The position numbers and the translations under genes are program-made. The notes below the pieces were generated by a model. The model made no database searches. It saw nothing but the letters and a program-made list of their open reading frames with translations, and was not told the DNA's origin. Shown piece by piece: positions 26,729 through 37,959 of a DNA stretch of 64,000 nt. The DNA is from Brugia malayi (lineage: Eukaryota > Nematoda > Chromadorea > Rhabditida > Onchocercidae). Location of the stretch: assembly GCF_000002995.4 (NCBI RefSeq), contig NW_025062475.1, positions 4,564,528-4,628,527 on the forward strand. Direction: 5' to 3'. How positions within the stretch are numbered: the first letter of the stretch is position 1; every line of letters starts with the position of its first letter.

Positions 26729-29405
26729 GGTATTATGATGGATATTTCTAAGCCAATAACTGATTCAATAACAAAAAATTTTGCTACTTTCAAGAACAGC
26801 GATTTGTTATCTATGCGCAAGTTGGTTTATTTTATATTCAATTTCTTTGAAAATATGTACATTTTTTCAGTGAAAATAAACCATCAATTTACTATCAATT
26901 TTCTTATCATCAAATTATTTCATTAAAGTGTTTGCAAATACTTTCGAAAGAGTGCAAACGAAGTGTTGAATGAACGGATTAAACCTTTGGTCATCGTAAA
27001 TGGTACAATAAGAAATGCAGCTAATCAGAAGATCTTTTCACTTTATAAACAGCAACTAAATACTATCTCTGCTAGCGACGATGAATTTAAAAATTTTTCA
27101 ATGGTTAGTTTTTATTTTTGAAATTTACACACAAGAAATTCGACCAGAGTGATATTTTTGCTAAAATTTGCTTCTTTCTATTAAGATATGTTTGACAAAA
27201 ACTTCTAATTTATAAAAAAATTAGAAGTTTAATTTTTCATCTTTTTTTAACTCAAAAAAAAAATTTATGAAAAAAAATTAGAAGTTTAATTTTTTTAAAT
27301 CAAAAAAAAAGCAGTTTTTACTTTGTTTTCTTTCAGAAAATCTCAGATATTTGAATACTATGCTTACCGCTTAAAAAATTCAAAAAAAAAAAGATAAATT
27401 AAAGTGAATTACAGACTTAGCATATTTCAGCTTCAAAAATGGCATGCTGAAAATGGTTTATTATTTGATGATTATAATGATCTCACACCACTAAAACGTA
27501 GACTATCTGGCCCAATGTATTTGAGGATTGCACCATTTGGCAATAGTATGATAATTGATCATGAACTATCACTTTGTAAGTAATTTTAATAAATTTTGAT
27601 ATTACCTATTGAAATAATCTTACAATTATTAATCTCAATTCAATCTAATTAAAACCATATCAAATAAAATATGAATTTTGTCCGGATTGTTTCAGATTCA
27701 GGTAGTAAATTAAGCAATGGTCATCCTCGAAGTGCTATAATTTTTCCAAAAATGCCTCATGCATCTATTAGCATGAAAGTTTTTGCTGGCAGGTAAGTTG
27801 CATATTGTGCTAAGGTGAGCTTAAATTTTCTTTTGTATCCTTCATTATCTCTGCATAATAGTGGTAGTAGGAGTAATAGTAAAACAGATGATTTATCAAA
27901 GAGATTTATTTGCTGCTTTCTAAATTATATTATGATAAAGTTAGAAAAGAATCGAATCATCGTCATACGTCAGTTTCAGAATGCCACGTTTACACGTTGC
28001 TATTTGCGTAGGTGTCACTGTTCTCTGCATTTGTCTTAATTATTACTAATTAATACTAGTAAAATTAGCATCTTTTTCGGAATTAGTACGACGATATGGC
28101 TCTCTGTTTGAAACTGTTTGATAAATATGACTTAATGCAATGATTTGATTGAATACTGGCAAATAATAAACAAAAATAGTTCTCGATTAGTAATTATGTA
28201 TTATTCAATTAATTCTGTATTGCTTCAGAGCTCATGTATATTCAAGACAGTGGCTAAAAGTAATGGTAATATTCATTGTTTATTTTTATATTTTTTTTTT
28301 TTTAATTTTAAAAGCATTTTCTTAATTTTCGAAATGTTATTTGTTTACAATTTAATTAATATTATAATTTTGTTTAAAATGGTTTTTTTTTTCTTCTGGA
28401 GAATAGATTAACTATAATTAATTATATAACCAAACAAAAAAAAGAGTAAAAACTGTAATTTTCAGCGTGAACCAAAATTAATTGTTGCTTTTCAAAACAA
28501 TGCTTTGTCACTATCAGACATAATGACGACAGTAGACACCAAAATCTCTCCATTACTAAAAGACCGTTCCGTACCGATTTGCTATGCTTTGCAAGTTGAA
28601 AGTGAAATACGGTACGTTAGTTATAATATTAAATATTAGATGTATCGAAAAGGGTGACAAATTTTATAGCAATTCATGCTGGTGGGGGACAGATCAAATT
28701 TTAACGATGACATCACAAAATACCGCAAATGTGTTTTATACATTTTTTTTCAGCTTCAAACGTCTGTCTTCCTTTGTGGTGTTTCACGGGAGCAACGTTG
28801 AAGCGTCAGTGTTTGTCGAAGAGACAGCTAATGAAGAAGAGCTGAGACAAAAGCTTTTAGAATGGAAGGTTTGATCCTATTTTTTACATTCTTATTGTTT
28901 GTTTAATTCAATTTAAGTTAATCAAAATAAACTGATTATAACTGAAATTCAAGCTGAAATTCAGCAAAATGATTGTTACACTTATGATTGATTAGTTTCT
29001 TAACTACAAGCTAATTTATAAATTTTAATTTTAACTTTTTTCCAACTCATTATTGAAGCAGTTTAGTATATTTCATTTGACCATTTTCTTTTGCAGAATG
29101 GATTAAAATTCCTCGAAAGCCATCACATAGTCGCTTTCCGTCTTCATAAAGTTAATGTTGAGCCAGAGAATAGTGAGAAGATATTCAGGTACGGCAAGTT
29201 CACCTTTTGTAGTTTCTTTAGATGTCTACTTGTCTTCAGATGTCATAATTTCATTTTCAGTGAAATATTTGGCATCGAACTGAGTACCTTACGCTTACCA
29301 ATGTCTGATAGATATGAAACTGGTTCAATTTACTTCAATTCGCACTCAAAGGCTGAGAAACTTCTAGGCCCTACGTATGCAATTGTTGGTTTCAAAAAAA
29401 TTTAA
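26537..29405 (+). CDS. Orphan secreted protein, 381 residues, ten exons
   Basis: I do not recognise the family. Exons: 26537-26594, 26685-26820, 26929-27103, 27431-27575, 27696-27792, 28229-28265, 28466-28611, 28754-28868, 29097-29188 and 29261-29405. All joins use GT-AG sites and keep one frame, with a 1,146-base total. The start MRKIFHFLLLSTLCLFPIEG is a clear signal peptide, so the product is probably exported. The mature part has no second membrane span and few cysteines (in TCKSLG, NVCKYF and PICYAL), so it is not a cysteine-rich toxin-like fold. It looks mixed alpha/beta; recognisable stretches are KLIVAFQNNALSLSDIMTTV, FVVFHGSNVEASVFVEETAN and a C-terminus ending TYAIVGFKKI. The gene sits between the arms of a large inverted duplication, and its promoter plus exon 1 lie inside the left arm. 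The intact frame over ten exons argues for a functional gene. Function is unknown. Confidence 0.85.
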
Positions 29406-30504
29406 CATTATCAATGAATCTATACAAATGATGTAAAATTCTTATTCAGTGAAAGATTTCTCACTTGTTGATAAAATAGTATTTATTTCCATCTAACAGT
29501 TCCGCAAAATCATTGAGAATTGTTTAAAAAAATCAGTCGAATAGTTTAGCGTACACTGAGTTTCATCCAAAACAGCTCGATATTCCCGCATTGAGGAAGA
29601 AAAGGCTATAACGAGAGGAGAAGGAGAACGGAACAGGTGAAAAGCTAGCTGGAAGAAGTAAATGTGTGGATGATAGTTCCGCTCAGAAATAATCAAACAA
29701 CCATCTCTTAAGATAGATTAAGGGAAGCAATGTTTCTCGAAGAGAGGCTGAAAGAGTTGATCTAAGTAAATCTCAGCATCATTTTCCATCCGATTGGTTA
29801 ACCGCGGTCAACAAACCACTGAACTATTACAATTGAAAAAAAAAACATATCAAAAATATGTTCAGATTGACTATCACATCAGAATCGTACGAGTAGTGAA
29901 CTGTCCTAAACATCATTTTCTCAATTGTCACGGAAACTCAATCAAAATATTTTTGATGATGCGTAACTGTCGCAACAGGACAGTCCTCTCCTTCAACTTT
30001 AAAATAACTCAGTATGATAATTGCTTTCAATATTTAGATGCCAAATTATATGAAATTTTTTGACTCGAACTTACCTATCAATAATCGATGAAACTCTCCG
30101 AATTTTGCTTATCGCATCCAATGGTTGCAATAATACTTACTTCATTCCGACTCTAAAGAATCGATGAAATTCCCTGTGAAAGTAAAAATTCGTCTAAAAA
30201 TTCTGTTGATAGGAATCGAAATTTTTGATCCACTAGCTGTTGAAATTGATTAAAAAGGAAATTAATTGAGGTTTTTTATAATGAAGTCAAAGTAAATGAA
30301 GAAATAATTAAAATACAAACAATTATATCGTTATTTTAATTTTATCCATTCATCTGTGTTTCCAGGGGTCATCGAAGGCTATCGCTCATATATGCGAATC
30401 CTTTGAAATGATCCCTCATGTTCGGTGATCTTTGCACATCAGAAAAATTTTTTATACGCTGCTACTTTTGCTACGCTTTATTTTCTGCAGTCAGATATAC
30501 TTCG
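29406..30504. other. Spacer between the orphan gene and the inner duplicated segment
   Basis: The first part (29406-29845) shows nothing recognisable. From about 29850 it becomes a diverged copy of the DNA upstream of the orphan gene (listed separately). No intact gene is present. Confidence 0.5.
29850..30504 (+). pseudogene. Diverged copy of the orphan gene's promoter and exon 1 region
   Basis: This stretch aligns in the same orientation with about 26030-26610. Shared segments include CCAAATTATATGAAATTTTT, a GA(A/T)GTCAAAGT block, and GTCATCGAAGGCTATCGCTC, which parallels the bases just before the functional ATG. The region equivalent to exon 1 (about 30430-30490) is altered: the ATG context and signal-peptide frame are not kept, although GCTACTTTTGCTACGCTTTA and the exon-end region remain recognisable. 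No copies of exons 2-10 follow. It looks like a decayed tandem copy, older than the inverted duplication. Confidence 0.6.
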
Positions 30505-31248
30505 CTTAAAATAACATAAAGAATTAAATCATATAAAATTTCTAGCTATTTTTGTTAGTGCTCATACGATTTTGCGAAATTTCTGAGCTAAATGAATGAC
30601 GACAAATTGCTAAAGATATTCACAAACAGAATTACTGGCTCAAAAACCGGCATTGGAATAATTTGTGCTGAATAGGAATTTGTTATTTGTCGTATAGTGA
30701 TTATTGTGATCAGTTTTTTTAATTAATACTGATAGTAGTACTCATAAAAATAGCATCAATTATTTCCAATGAAGAACGAATACGAATGTTTCAGTGTATG
30801 CACAAATAATGTCAGTTTGTTACGATCAATTTTGTCTTGAGAGATGCTTTTTCCAAAAATTTACATAAACCTTTTTAATAATTTATGAGAAAAGAAAACA
30901 AAAATTAAACAGAGTTATTGGACAATTTTTGAATATTTGCTATCGGTTGCATTTGAAGTGTTTCCTCCGCTAATCATATTTACTTTGTTTTCAAATATGA
31001 CAGATTTTATTGCAAACTGAAACTATTTCTGAAGTTTTCAGATTCTTATGAGTTACCAAAATGCGATCCGTAATGAAATTGTTTTTAAAAAATGATTTTT
31101 ATTTATCTGTCCTGAAAAAATTCTCGTGAATCTGAATTTAGTTCGAGAAATGAAGATATTAGATCTCATAACTAATATCATAAGATCAAATAATAATCAA
31201 ATAAGCTGGCAACAATTATTAAAAGTAAGCAGAAAGTTCACTAACGAT
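30505..31248. repeat. Extra direct copy of part of the right arm (744 bp)
   Basis: Bases 30505-31248 match 32161-32904 at a constant offset of 1,656, nearly base for base over the inner 700 bases (for example TAGTGATTATTGTGATCAGT). Thus the block equivalent to left-arm 25078-25821 exists three times: once in the left arm and twice, in one orientation, on the right. At 31248-31254 the copy joins the exon-2 fragment of the right arm through only a few bases, marking a rearrangement junction. Confidence 0.85.
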
Positions 31249-31253
31249 TTTTG

Positions 31254-31445
31254 CAAACTTTTGCAAGTTTCATCGTAACTGTCATCATTTTTTTCTCCTA
31301 AATTATGTTAAATCAGTAAGATTAAATTAATCAGATGGGAAGAAAAAAATCAAAATTTAATTGCAGAAGTTGTATTAAGCAACGTACCTTCTATAGGAAA
31401 TAAACAAAGGGTAGAAAGTAGCAAAAAGTGAAAGATTTTTCTCAT
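31254..31445 (-). pseudogene. Truncated 5' copy of the orphan secreted gene
   Basis: On the minus strand, ATG at 31445-31443 opens an intact copy of exon 1 (31388-31445) with the GTACGT donor, then intron 1, then the first 44 bases of exon 2 (31297 down to 31254). After that the sequence leaves the gene and runs into the extra direct copy. The signal peptide is intact but nothing downstream would complete the protein. Its promoter is the same as that of the live gene, so it could be transcribed as an aberrant RNA; that is inference. Confidence 0.75.
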
Positions 31446-33952
31446 TTTTCAAAATTCCCAAATATGAGTGATAGCCTTCGATCACTCCTGAAAACATAAA
31501 TGAATAGATAAAATTCAAACATCAATGTTTTAAGTTCCTATTCCACTTTGACTTTATTATCGGAGATCTCAATTAAGTTATTTTTACTATATATCGACAG
31601 TCAGTTAGACCAAAATTTCAAGCTTATCAGAAAACTTTTGAATTGAATTTTAACCTTCACTATCATAATTACTGATAAATTGTTTCGAATCTTGTAAGCC
31701 GCAATGAAATAAACTGGATTCAATAGGCAAAATTTAAAAAGTTTCATTAATTGTTGATAGGTAGGTTTGAGTCAAAAAATTTCATATAATTTGGTATAAA
31801 ATATTAAAAACGATTATGGAAGGTATCATTTGTGACAGTGAGCTATTTTGAAGTTGAAGGAGAATGCATATATGCTGCGACATTATGCATCATCAAAAAA
31901 ATGTTTTGACGAAAACAATATTTTGAAATTTTTGAATAATTTGAAGTAATAGTCATATAAAAAACACTGCGTACACCACTAATAACTTATGACAGATAAA
32001 TAAAATTATTTGTGCATTTTGTTGACATTTTCAATCGTTTACTAAATTGAAATTGGATTTTTCGAAAGATGGCAAATACCCGAATTACCATAATATTCTA
32101 TCTCATACGTCGTGCCTTATATAATATTTCATTTTCAAATTAATAAGACTTTCGATAGAGCTTAAAATAACACAAAGATTTAAATCATATTAAATTTTTA
32201 GCTATTTTTGTTGGTGCTCATACGATTTTGCGAAATTTCTGAGCTAAATGAATGACGACAAATTGCTAAAGATATTCACAAACAGAATTACTGGCTCAAA
32301 AACCGGCATTGGAATAATTTGTGCTGAATAGGAATTTGTTATTTGTCGTATAGTGATTATTGTGATCAGTTTTTTTAATTAATACTGATAGTAGTACTCA
32401 TAAAAATAGCATCAATTATTTCCAATGAAGAACGAATACGAATGTTTCAGTGTATGCACAAATAATGTCAGTTTGTTACGATCAATTTTGTCTTGAGAGA
32501 TGCTTTTTCCAAAAATTTACATAAACCTTTTTAATAATTTATGAGAAAAGAAAACAAAAATTAAACAGAGTTATTGGACAATTTTTGAATATTTGCTATC
32601 GGTTGCATTTGAAGTGTTTCCTCCGCTAATCATATTTACTTTGTTTTCAAATATGACAGATTTTATTGCAAACTGAAACTATTTCTGAAGTTTTCAGATT
32701 CTTATGAGTTACCAAAATGCGATCCGTAATGAAATTGTTTTTAAAAAATGATTTTTATTTATCTGTCCTGAAAAAATTCTCGTGAATCTGAATTTAGTTC
32801 GAGAAATGAAGATATTAGATCTCATAACTAATATCATAAGATCAAATAATAATCAAATAAGCTGGCAACAATTATTAAAAGTAAGCAGAAAGTTCACTAA
32901 CGATGATATTTTCTCATTCATTTTTCTAATCTGCATAATTTAATTGCTTATTTAATATCAGTTCAAAATTTATTCAATCTATTTTTACACGCGGGATGAT
33001 ATGCTCTTTACAGTTCAGAAAAGGATATTTTTTGTATGATACAAAAAAATATTATAGGTAAGCGAATCTGATAGCTAAATTCACAAAAATATTTTTTTTT
33101 TTTTAGAAAAAGAATTAAAAGAAAAAACATATTTTACATAATAAATATCTGTATTTCCGTAGTTTTTTTTTCCAATCAAAGTTAATTAGTTTATGCATTA
33201 TTTCACTTTGTTTCATTGCGTAGTTATGCTTGAAATTCACTGTCGTAGTTATGTTTGAAGCTTTAAAAAAATTTTTTCGGTATATTTTGGTTATTTTCAC
33301 TTCATAATATTTAAGAAATTTATTGGTAGAACCATTTGATTATTAGACCTCACAGGAATTAAAACTGAACTAAATGGCAAAAGGTTACGAACTGGACCTC
33401 TGTCGTGGATTTAAACATCGCAAAGCACTAAATAAATGTTAACAATACTTAATATAGCAATCCATTGATGTCTTTACAATTCAATTAACTTTTGATCTTA
33501 TATCAATTCATATACTATGAGCATCTATCATGTAATGTCTATTGCAACTCATAGTAGCCACTTATCATAATGTCTGGACAAACCATTGTACTTTCTTTCG
33601 TGATATCCATTTAATTCATCGTGATATGCATTTTTAAACCTATTGTTAAAGTTACTTACTGTCATCATTTGTATAAAAATGTCTAATTATAAACTAATCC
33701 CATATTTTAACATATATAATATAAGATAATTGCTATATAAGGATCACCCTTGTTAAAAGATTGGGATATGTGTAATTTATCGCCAAGGACCGACGATTCC
33801 AATTTCAATTGTTCTCTATCAACGTTTTGTCCTATTACTTCTGCTAATAAAGAACTTGGATTATATTTCTGTTACCTCACGCATTTACATTCACATCCAA
33901 CCAATCTCCCTGCGATCAAACACCTCTCCCAATATTATTAATTAAACAAATC
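31254..33952 (-). repeat. Right arm of the 2,699-bp inverted duplication
   Basis: Reverse complement of 24030-26728 with the same length and no net indel. Outer edge: homology is lost just after AAACAAATC at 33952. Inner edge: loss is immediately after CGATGAAACTTGCAAAAGTT (minus strand) at 31254. It carries a second promoter, exon 1, intron 1 and first part of exon 2 of the orphan secreted gene, pointing left, with no downstream exons. The very low divergence means a recent event, gene conversion between arms, or an assembly of two haplotypes. Confidence 0.9.
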
Positions 33953-34289
33953 GAAACTTTCCACGACAACCACTCAGATAGATTCACCGTTTTAGAAAGC
34001 TGTTCGATTAAGTCTGAGCAATTCAGTAATTCCATTTAGTTATACTTATTATCACGGAATTGGTTACAAATTGCTAATATTAATTTACTATTAGCAAAGA
34101 AAATACTTCAATTGTCATTGCTTGAGTAAGTAACAATGAAATTGCATTATAATTACATGTAATAATTATTTTAGTACAAAATATCATTTATTCAATGTAT
34201 TCTGAACATACAAATAGTTTTTGTAACATTCAAAATTGAAAACAAAATTTTTAAGGATGAAAATTTACAAATAGTTCTCAATGTTCTCT

Positions 34290-35564
34290 TTATCCATCCA
34301 TCAAAATTTGCACAGTTTGTTCTACAAGATTTGCAAAATCAGGCGGTCTTCTCACAAGTCCTTTCCGGATCCGTTCTTGATAATCACGCATGCTGCCATC
34401 AATACCATTCATATTACAATTGTGCTCTGTACAAGCACATAATCGTGTAATATCACGAGTAGTACTACGTTCAACGCATGCTCCTTCCTGAAATACTCAT
34501 TTTCTTAAAATAGAAAATTTTAATATTTATAAATTTGATTTTTCCAACTTCTTTCTGATTTAGTTCTACGACAAAGGCAAATAACTTACTTCGCATAAAT
34601 AACTGACAGTAACTGGTAGCATACTACCAAGTATGGGATGTGTTCCAACTATAAAACGATATTCATCTTCACAACCACCAAATTCCACGGTTTCTCCGGT
34701 TTTTTTGTCTAAAATGATAATTTTTTAAAATGAACAATAATATTTTGAAACATCAATTCTTCGCATCTTATCAAAATCGTTCAATCATTCAGTGTCGATG
34801 AAACTGGGCATCTCTAACAAACAAAACTATAGTTGTTTTTTTTTTTTCACTTTGTTAATTTTTGTGCTTCATTTTTATCTACACAATTTCTTCCTTCAAA
34901 AGGGAATTAATTTTAAATGCGAAAACTCATGAAAGTGTGTAACATCACAAATCAAACAAAATTAAAAATGTCTCTATTTCAGTGATTTGACAATATGATG
35001 ATAAGATGTCTTCTCATAAAATAAAATGCATTTAACAATGTATTTTTAGAATAAACATTATAACAACATTAATGCAAACAGTAAAATATTATTAAATAAG
35101 AAAAATTAGAAATACATATATGACTTACTAATAAATTCAGCACTGTAACAACACGCATTACCAAACATACAATCATCCATAAAACGTTTTGTTGTTTTGC
35201 CATTTTTCTTTTGATACGTATAACACGTTAATGACGTACTAATAAACGGTTTTGGAATATCCACAGTTATTCCAAGATGTATTGAGCAAATAAGCCAGAA
35301 AACTAAAATTTATTCAGACAATTATAAATATATATTTCATCTTTTTGTATTGCATAAATATATATATATATATAAAGTTTTTCGATGTATATAGATGACT
35401 GATCACTATGTTTACACAATATTTACAAAACTTTACAACCTAGTAGTATTGAAAAATAATATTTCTACTTTGGAAAATTAAAACAATTCTGAATTAATTG
35501 CAAGTTTCTACAGTTCATATAGAAATATAAGAAACTTACTAATAGTTAGGATAAATCTAACCAT
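34290..35564 (-). CDS. Small secreted cysteine-rich protein, 171 residues
   Basis: Four exons on the minus strand: 35564-35540, 35302-35129, 34708-34590 and 34487-34290, all with GT-AG ends and one frame (516 bases). The start MVRFILTIIFWLICSIHLGI is a signal peptide. The mature part has about ten cysteines arranged as CYTYQ ... DDCMFGNACCYSAEF ... GGCEDEY ... YLCEEGACVE ... RLCACTEHNCN. A final C-x-C-x4-C-N cluster like this resembles nematode secreted cysteine-rich or three-finger (Ly6-like) proteins, but I cannot name the family. The C-terminal third (GIDGSMRDYQERIRKGLV onward) is basic and helical, with no membrane anchor. The stop is a TAA at 34292-34290. It lies just outside the right arm of the duplication, transcribed toward it. 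Role unknown; exported by inference. Confidence 0.85.
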
Positions 35565-36114
35565 TGCCAGTCAAATCATTAGCCACAAATATTAATGAAT
35601 TATTGGTAGAACTGAATTTTTCTGATATACTTTGATCTGCTAATGTGTTCTGTTATTTTTAAAGTAACAATGATCTAATAATATCAGTATAATATTTATG
35701 CAAAATATTAGTTTTATCTATGAAATAACAGCAAGGGAAATTGTCGATTAATTCAAAATCAGTAAACTAATTAACGAATCTGACAAGATAATTGGCAAAA
35801 TTGAGAATAAAAAATCAGTTGATGAAAAATTGAAAACAAAAAATCAATTGATTAATAAATTATCAGGACAATAAATAATTTTGAATAAATTATTAAAGAA
35901 AAAAAAAACTGAAGTACTTAATTGGAAGTGAAACATGTGGTGATTGAAAATTCAAAAACGAAATAATATATAAAAACGGCAAAAAATAAAAAATAATGAA
36001 TAGCGTATCTTTATTTATTTATTTTTTGTTTCCGTATAAAATAATATAATTTGCTAGTAAAGCCGAAAAATATAATTAACTGCATATAGGAATATTCAGG
36101 AGGTCAAATAACGG
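35565..36114. other. AT-rich spacer upstream of the cysteine-rich gene
   Basis: This is the 5' flank of the minus-strand secreted gene. I see no exon or named element beyond AT-rich sequence. Confidence 0.4.
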
Positions 36115-36484
36115 ATGAATAATTCTGAAGGTCATCGAGCAGAACGGATAAATGTGTATTGCAGATGCGCTGCGATCCACAGGAAAATAAATATGATTAG
36201 CCAGTCGTTAAACGAAACGCTGAAGTTCAAGCAAGGATCAAAGTGCAACTCCGACTGAAAAGTTGTGTAACTAAGTAACACATGCAGTTAGCAAAACATC
36301 AAAAGAAGCCGACCTGGAGATAAGATTCACTGTCACACGTGGAGAAGAACCAAAATTTTTAAATGAGTGCATCAGTGAAAAGATTTCGGTTTTGACAGAT
36401 TCCACTGGGTACATTCGACAATTCCATAGTTCAGAAACACAAGGAACAATTCTGCAGAAGATCGATAGTGATGCCAAATTATGA
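36115..36484 (+). pseudogene. Two adjoining orphan open frames, possibly a broken gene
   Basis: ATG at 36115 opens a 47-residue frame (MNNSEGHRAERINVYCRCAA ... LNETLKFKQGSKCNSD) ending at 36258. After 28 bases a different frame (36287-36484) reads 65 residues, including EADLEIRFTVTRGEEPKF and ISVLTDSTGYIRQFHSSETQ. GC content is above the surroundings and both frames have protein-like composition. No splice site cleanly joins them, so a frameshifted relic is as likely as two exons of an unknown gene. I do not recognise the family. Confidence 0.3.
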
Positions 36485-36932
36485 TAACTTAGTCAACATT
36501 CATTTGTTAGTATAATTTAATATTTGTTTTATGTTCAATTCGTTTCTATCATTGCGATTGAATGATATCGTACAAAATGAGTTAAAGCTATCTATTTTCT
36601 ACGTTGTGTTGTTACTACAGCAGTAGATATTATTAAGTCCTTCCGCATCAGTTTGCCAAAATTCCTTTATTTCCAATCATTGTCACTGAATAATACCCAT
36701 CAGTGATAATTAGTGACGGCTATGTAGAAATAAAAATTGCATTAAATCCACAGAACTAAAGATTGTCTCATTTAAACATTCCTTAGGCAAATGTTCTTCA
36801 TCTTAGGTAGACAATCATTTATATTATAATTATATTCCATGTAGTTTGGTTTTATTTGCATTATTAATCATTTGCATTTTCATAGCTTATTAAGAATACC
36901 TGTTGAAATTTGTCCCCCATTAGATTATCAAT

Positions 36933-37696
36933 TAGATTATTATTATTAGCTTTTTATTTAATTGACCTCTTTTATTGTTTGTCGGTTCCTTACTAACTGT
37001 AAATTATATTCGAATCTGACAAGGTTAACAGGTTTTCGTTTAGCTGATGACCTCTTTTATTTTGTCACTCATTTACCCAAATCTGATTGTGGATGAGGTT
37101 AACAGTACTTTATATAGCTGACCTTCTTTCTTTGTGGCATTGTAAATCATGCATCTTGTTGTATCAGTTAACGACATTTTTATTTCAATAAATTAAAGAT
37201 AGATCAAACGTCGATTTCTCTGCAAAGTATTAACTATTCGGCTCTACAATCTATTTGAACACTATTTTACGACAAACGTTTCCATGAGAACTTAAATAAT
37301 ACGAAATCAAATTACAGATCATCAAAGAAATGATCGAAAGCCTTGATTATTATGCTAGTACGCTCGAAACAATTATTCAAAAATGGTCAGATCTCATGCA
37401 GAATACAGCAATCACAACAACGAAGAGAGATAAGGAAAGGAAATACTGCCAGATTGTTACCTAAATAACTCCTTATATGGTAAGTATTAACTCATAACAA
37501 GACGTATGATTTACAATGTTGGAAAGGAGGTTAGCTAAGTAAAGTGTCATCAACAGTCAGATCTTGGTAATGAGTTGGCAAGTCACAAAAGAGTTTAGCT
37601 AAACGAAAAACTATTAAATTCGAATATAATTTACAGTTAGTAAAGAACCGACAAACAACAAGGTCAACTAAATAAAAAGCTGATATTGTTAATCTG
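36933..37696. mobile_element. Foldback (inverted-repeat) element with internally repeated arms
   Basis: The left arm (36933-37172) pairs with the reverse complement of the right arm (37483-37696) around a 310-base centre. Arms share, among others, GTTTGTCGGTTC and ACTAACTGTAAATTATATTC, then differ by substitutions and small indels. Within each arm a unit resembling TTTAGCTGACCTCTTTTATT recurs about three times at roughly 65-90-base spacing. This matches non-autonomous foldback or MITE-like elements whose arms are built of subrepeats. No clear target-site duplication was identified. The centre has a 44-residue open frame (see next entry). Confidence 0.7.
37330..37464 (+). CDS. Short helical open frame in the centre of the foldback element
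   Basis: ATG at 37330 opens a 44-residue frame to a TAA at 37464; it could extend upstream from a TTACAG site. It begins MIESLDYYASTLETIIQKWS and continues with a Lys/Arg-rich tail (TTTKRDKERK). The amphipathic helical start is reminiscent of the gag N-terminus of nematode BEL/Pao retroelements, but the match is by general look only. It may be captured retroelement sequence or chance. Confidence 0.3.
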   Translation: MIESLDYYASTLETIIQKWSDLMQNTAITTTKRDKERKYCQIVT

Positions 37697-37780
37697 CCCA
37701 GTGCCAAGAAACCTTACATAGTGCCCAATGCAAAAATCATTCGAGTGAAATTTATTCGAAACTTTCATGTTTTATGCATT

Positions 37781-37939
37781 TCATAAAAGCAACACTTCCA
37801 ACTTTTTAACTGCATCTTCTCCTTTCACTGCTGAATAAACTATAACTGCTGTTTCTGTACCTGCTTTGTTAGCAAAAACTGATCTCACTAACCTTCCTCT
37901 AGCTAAATTATTATTATTGCCACATCTTCTATAACCGAA
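37781..37939 (-). other. Orphan exon-like open frame
   Basis: On the minus strand 52 codons are open from 37939 to a TGA at 37781. A TTTAG acceptor-like site lies inside, followed by RGRLVRSVFANKAGTETAVI and ending DAVKKLEVLLL. Composition is protein-like for an AT-rich region, but no family is recognised. It could be a terminal exon of a decayed gene together with the two minus-strand stretches to its right. Confidence 0.25.
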
Positions 37940-37959
37940 TCATTAAAGATATCCTGAAA

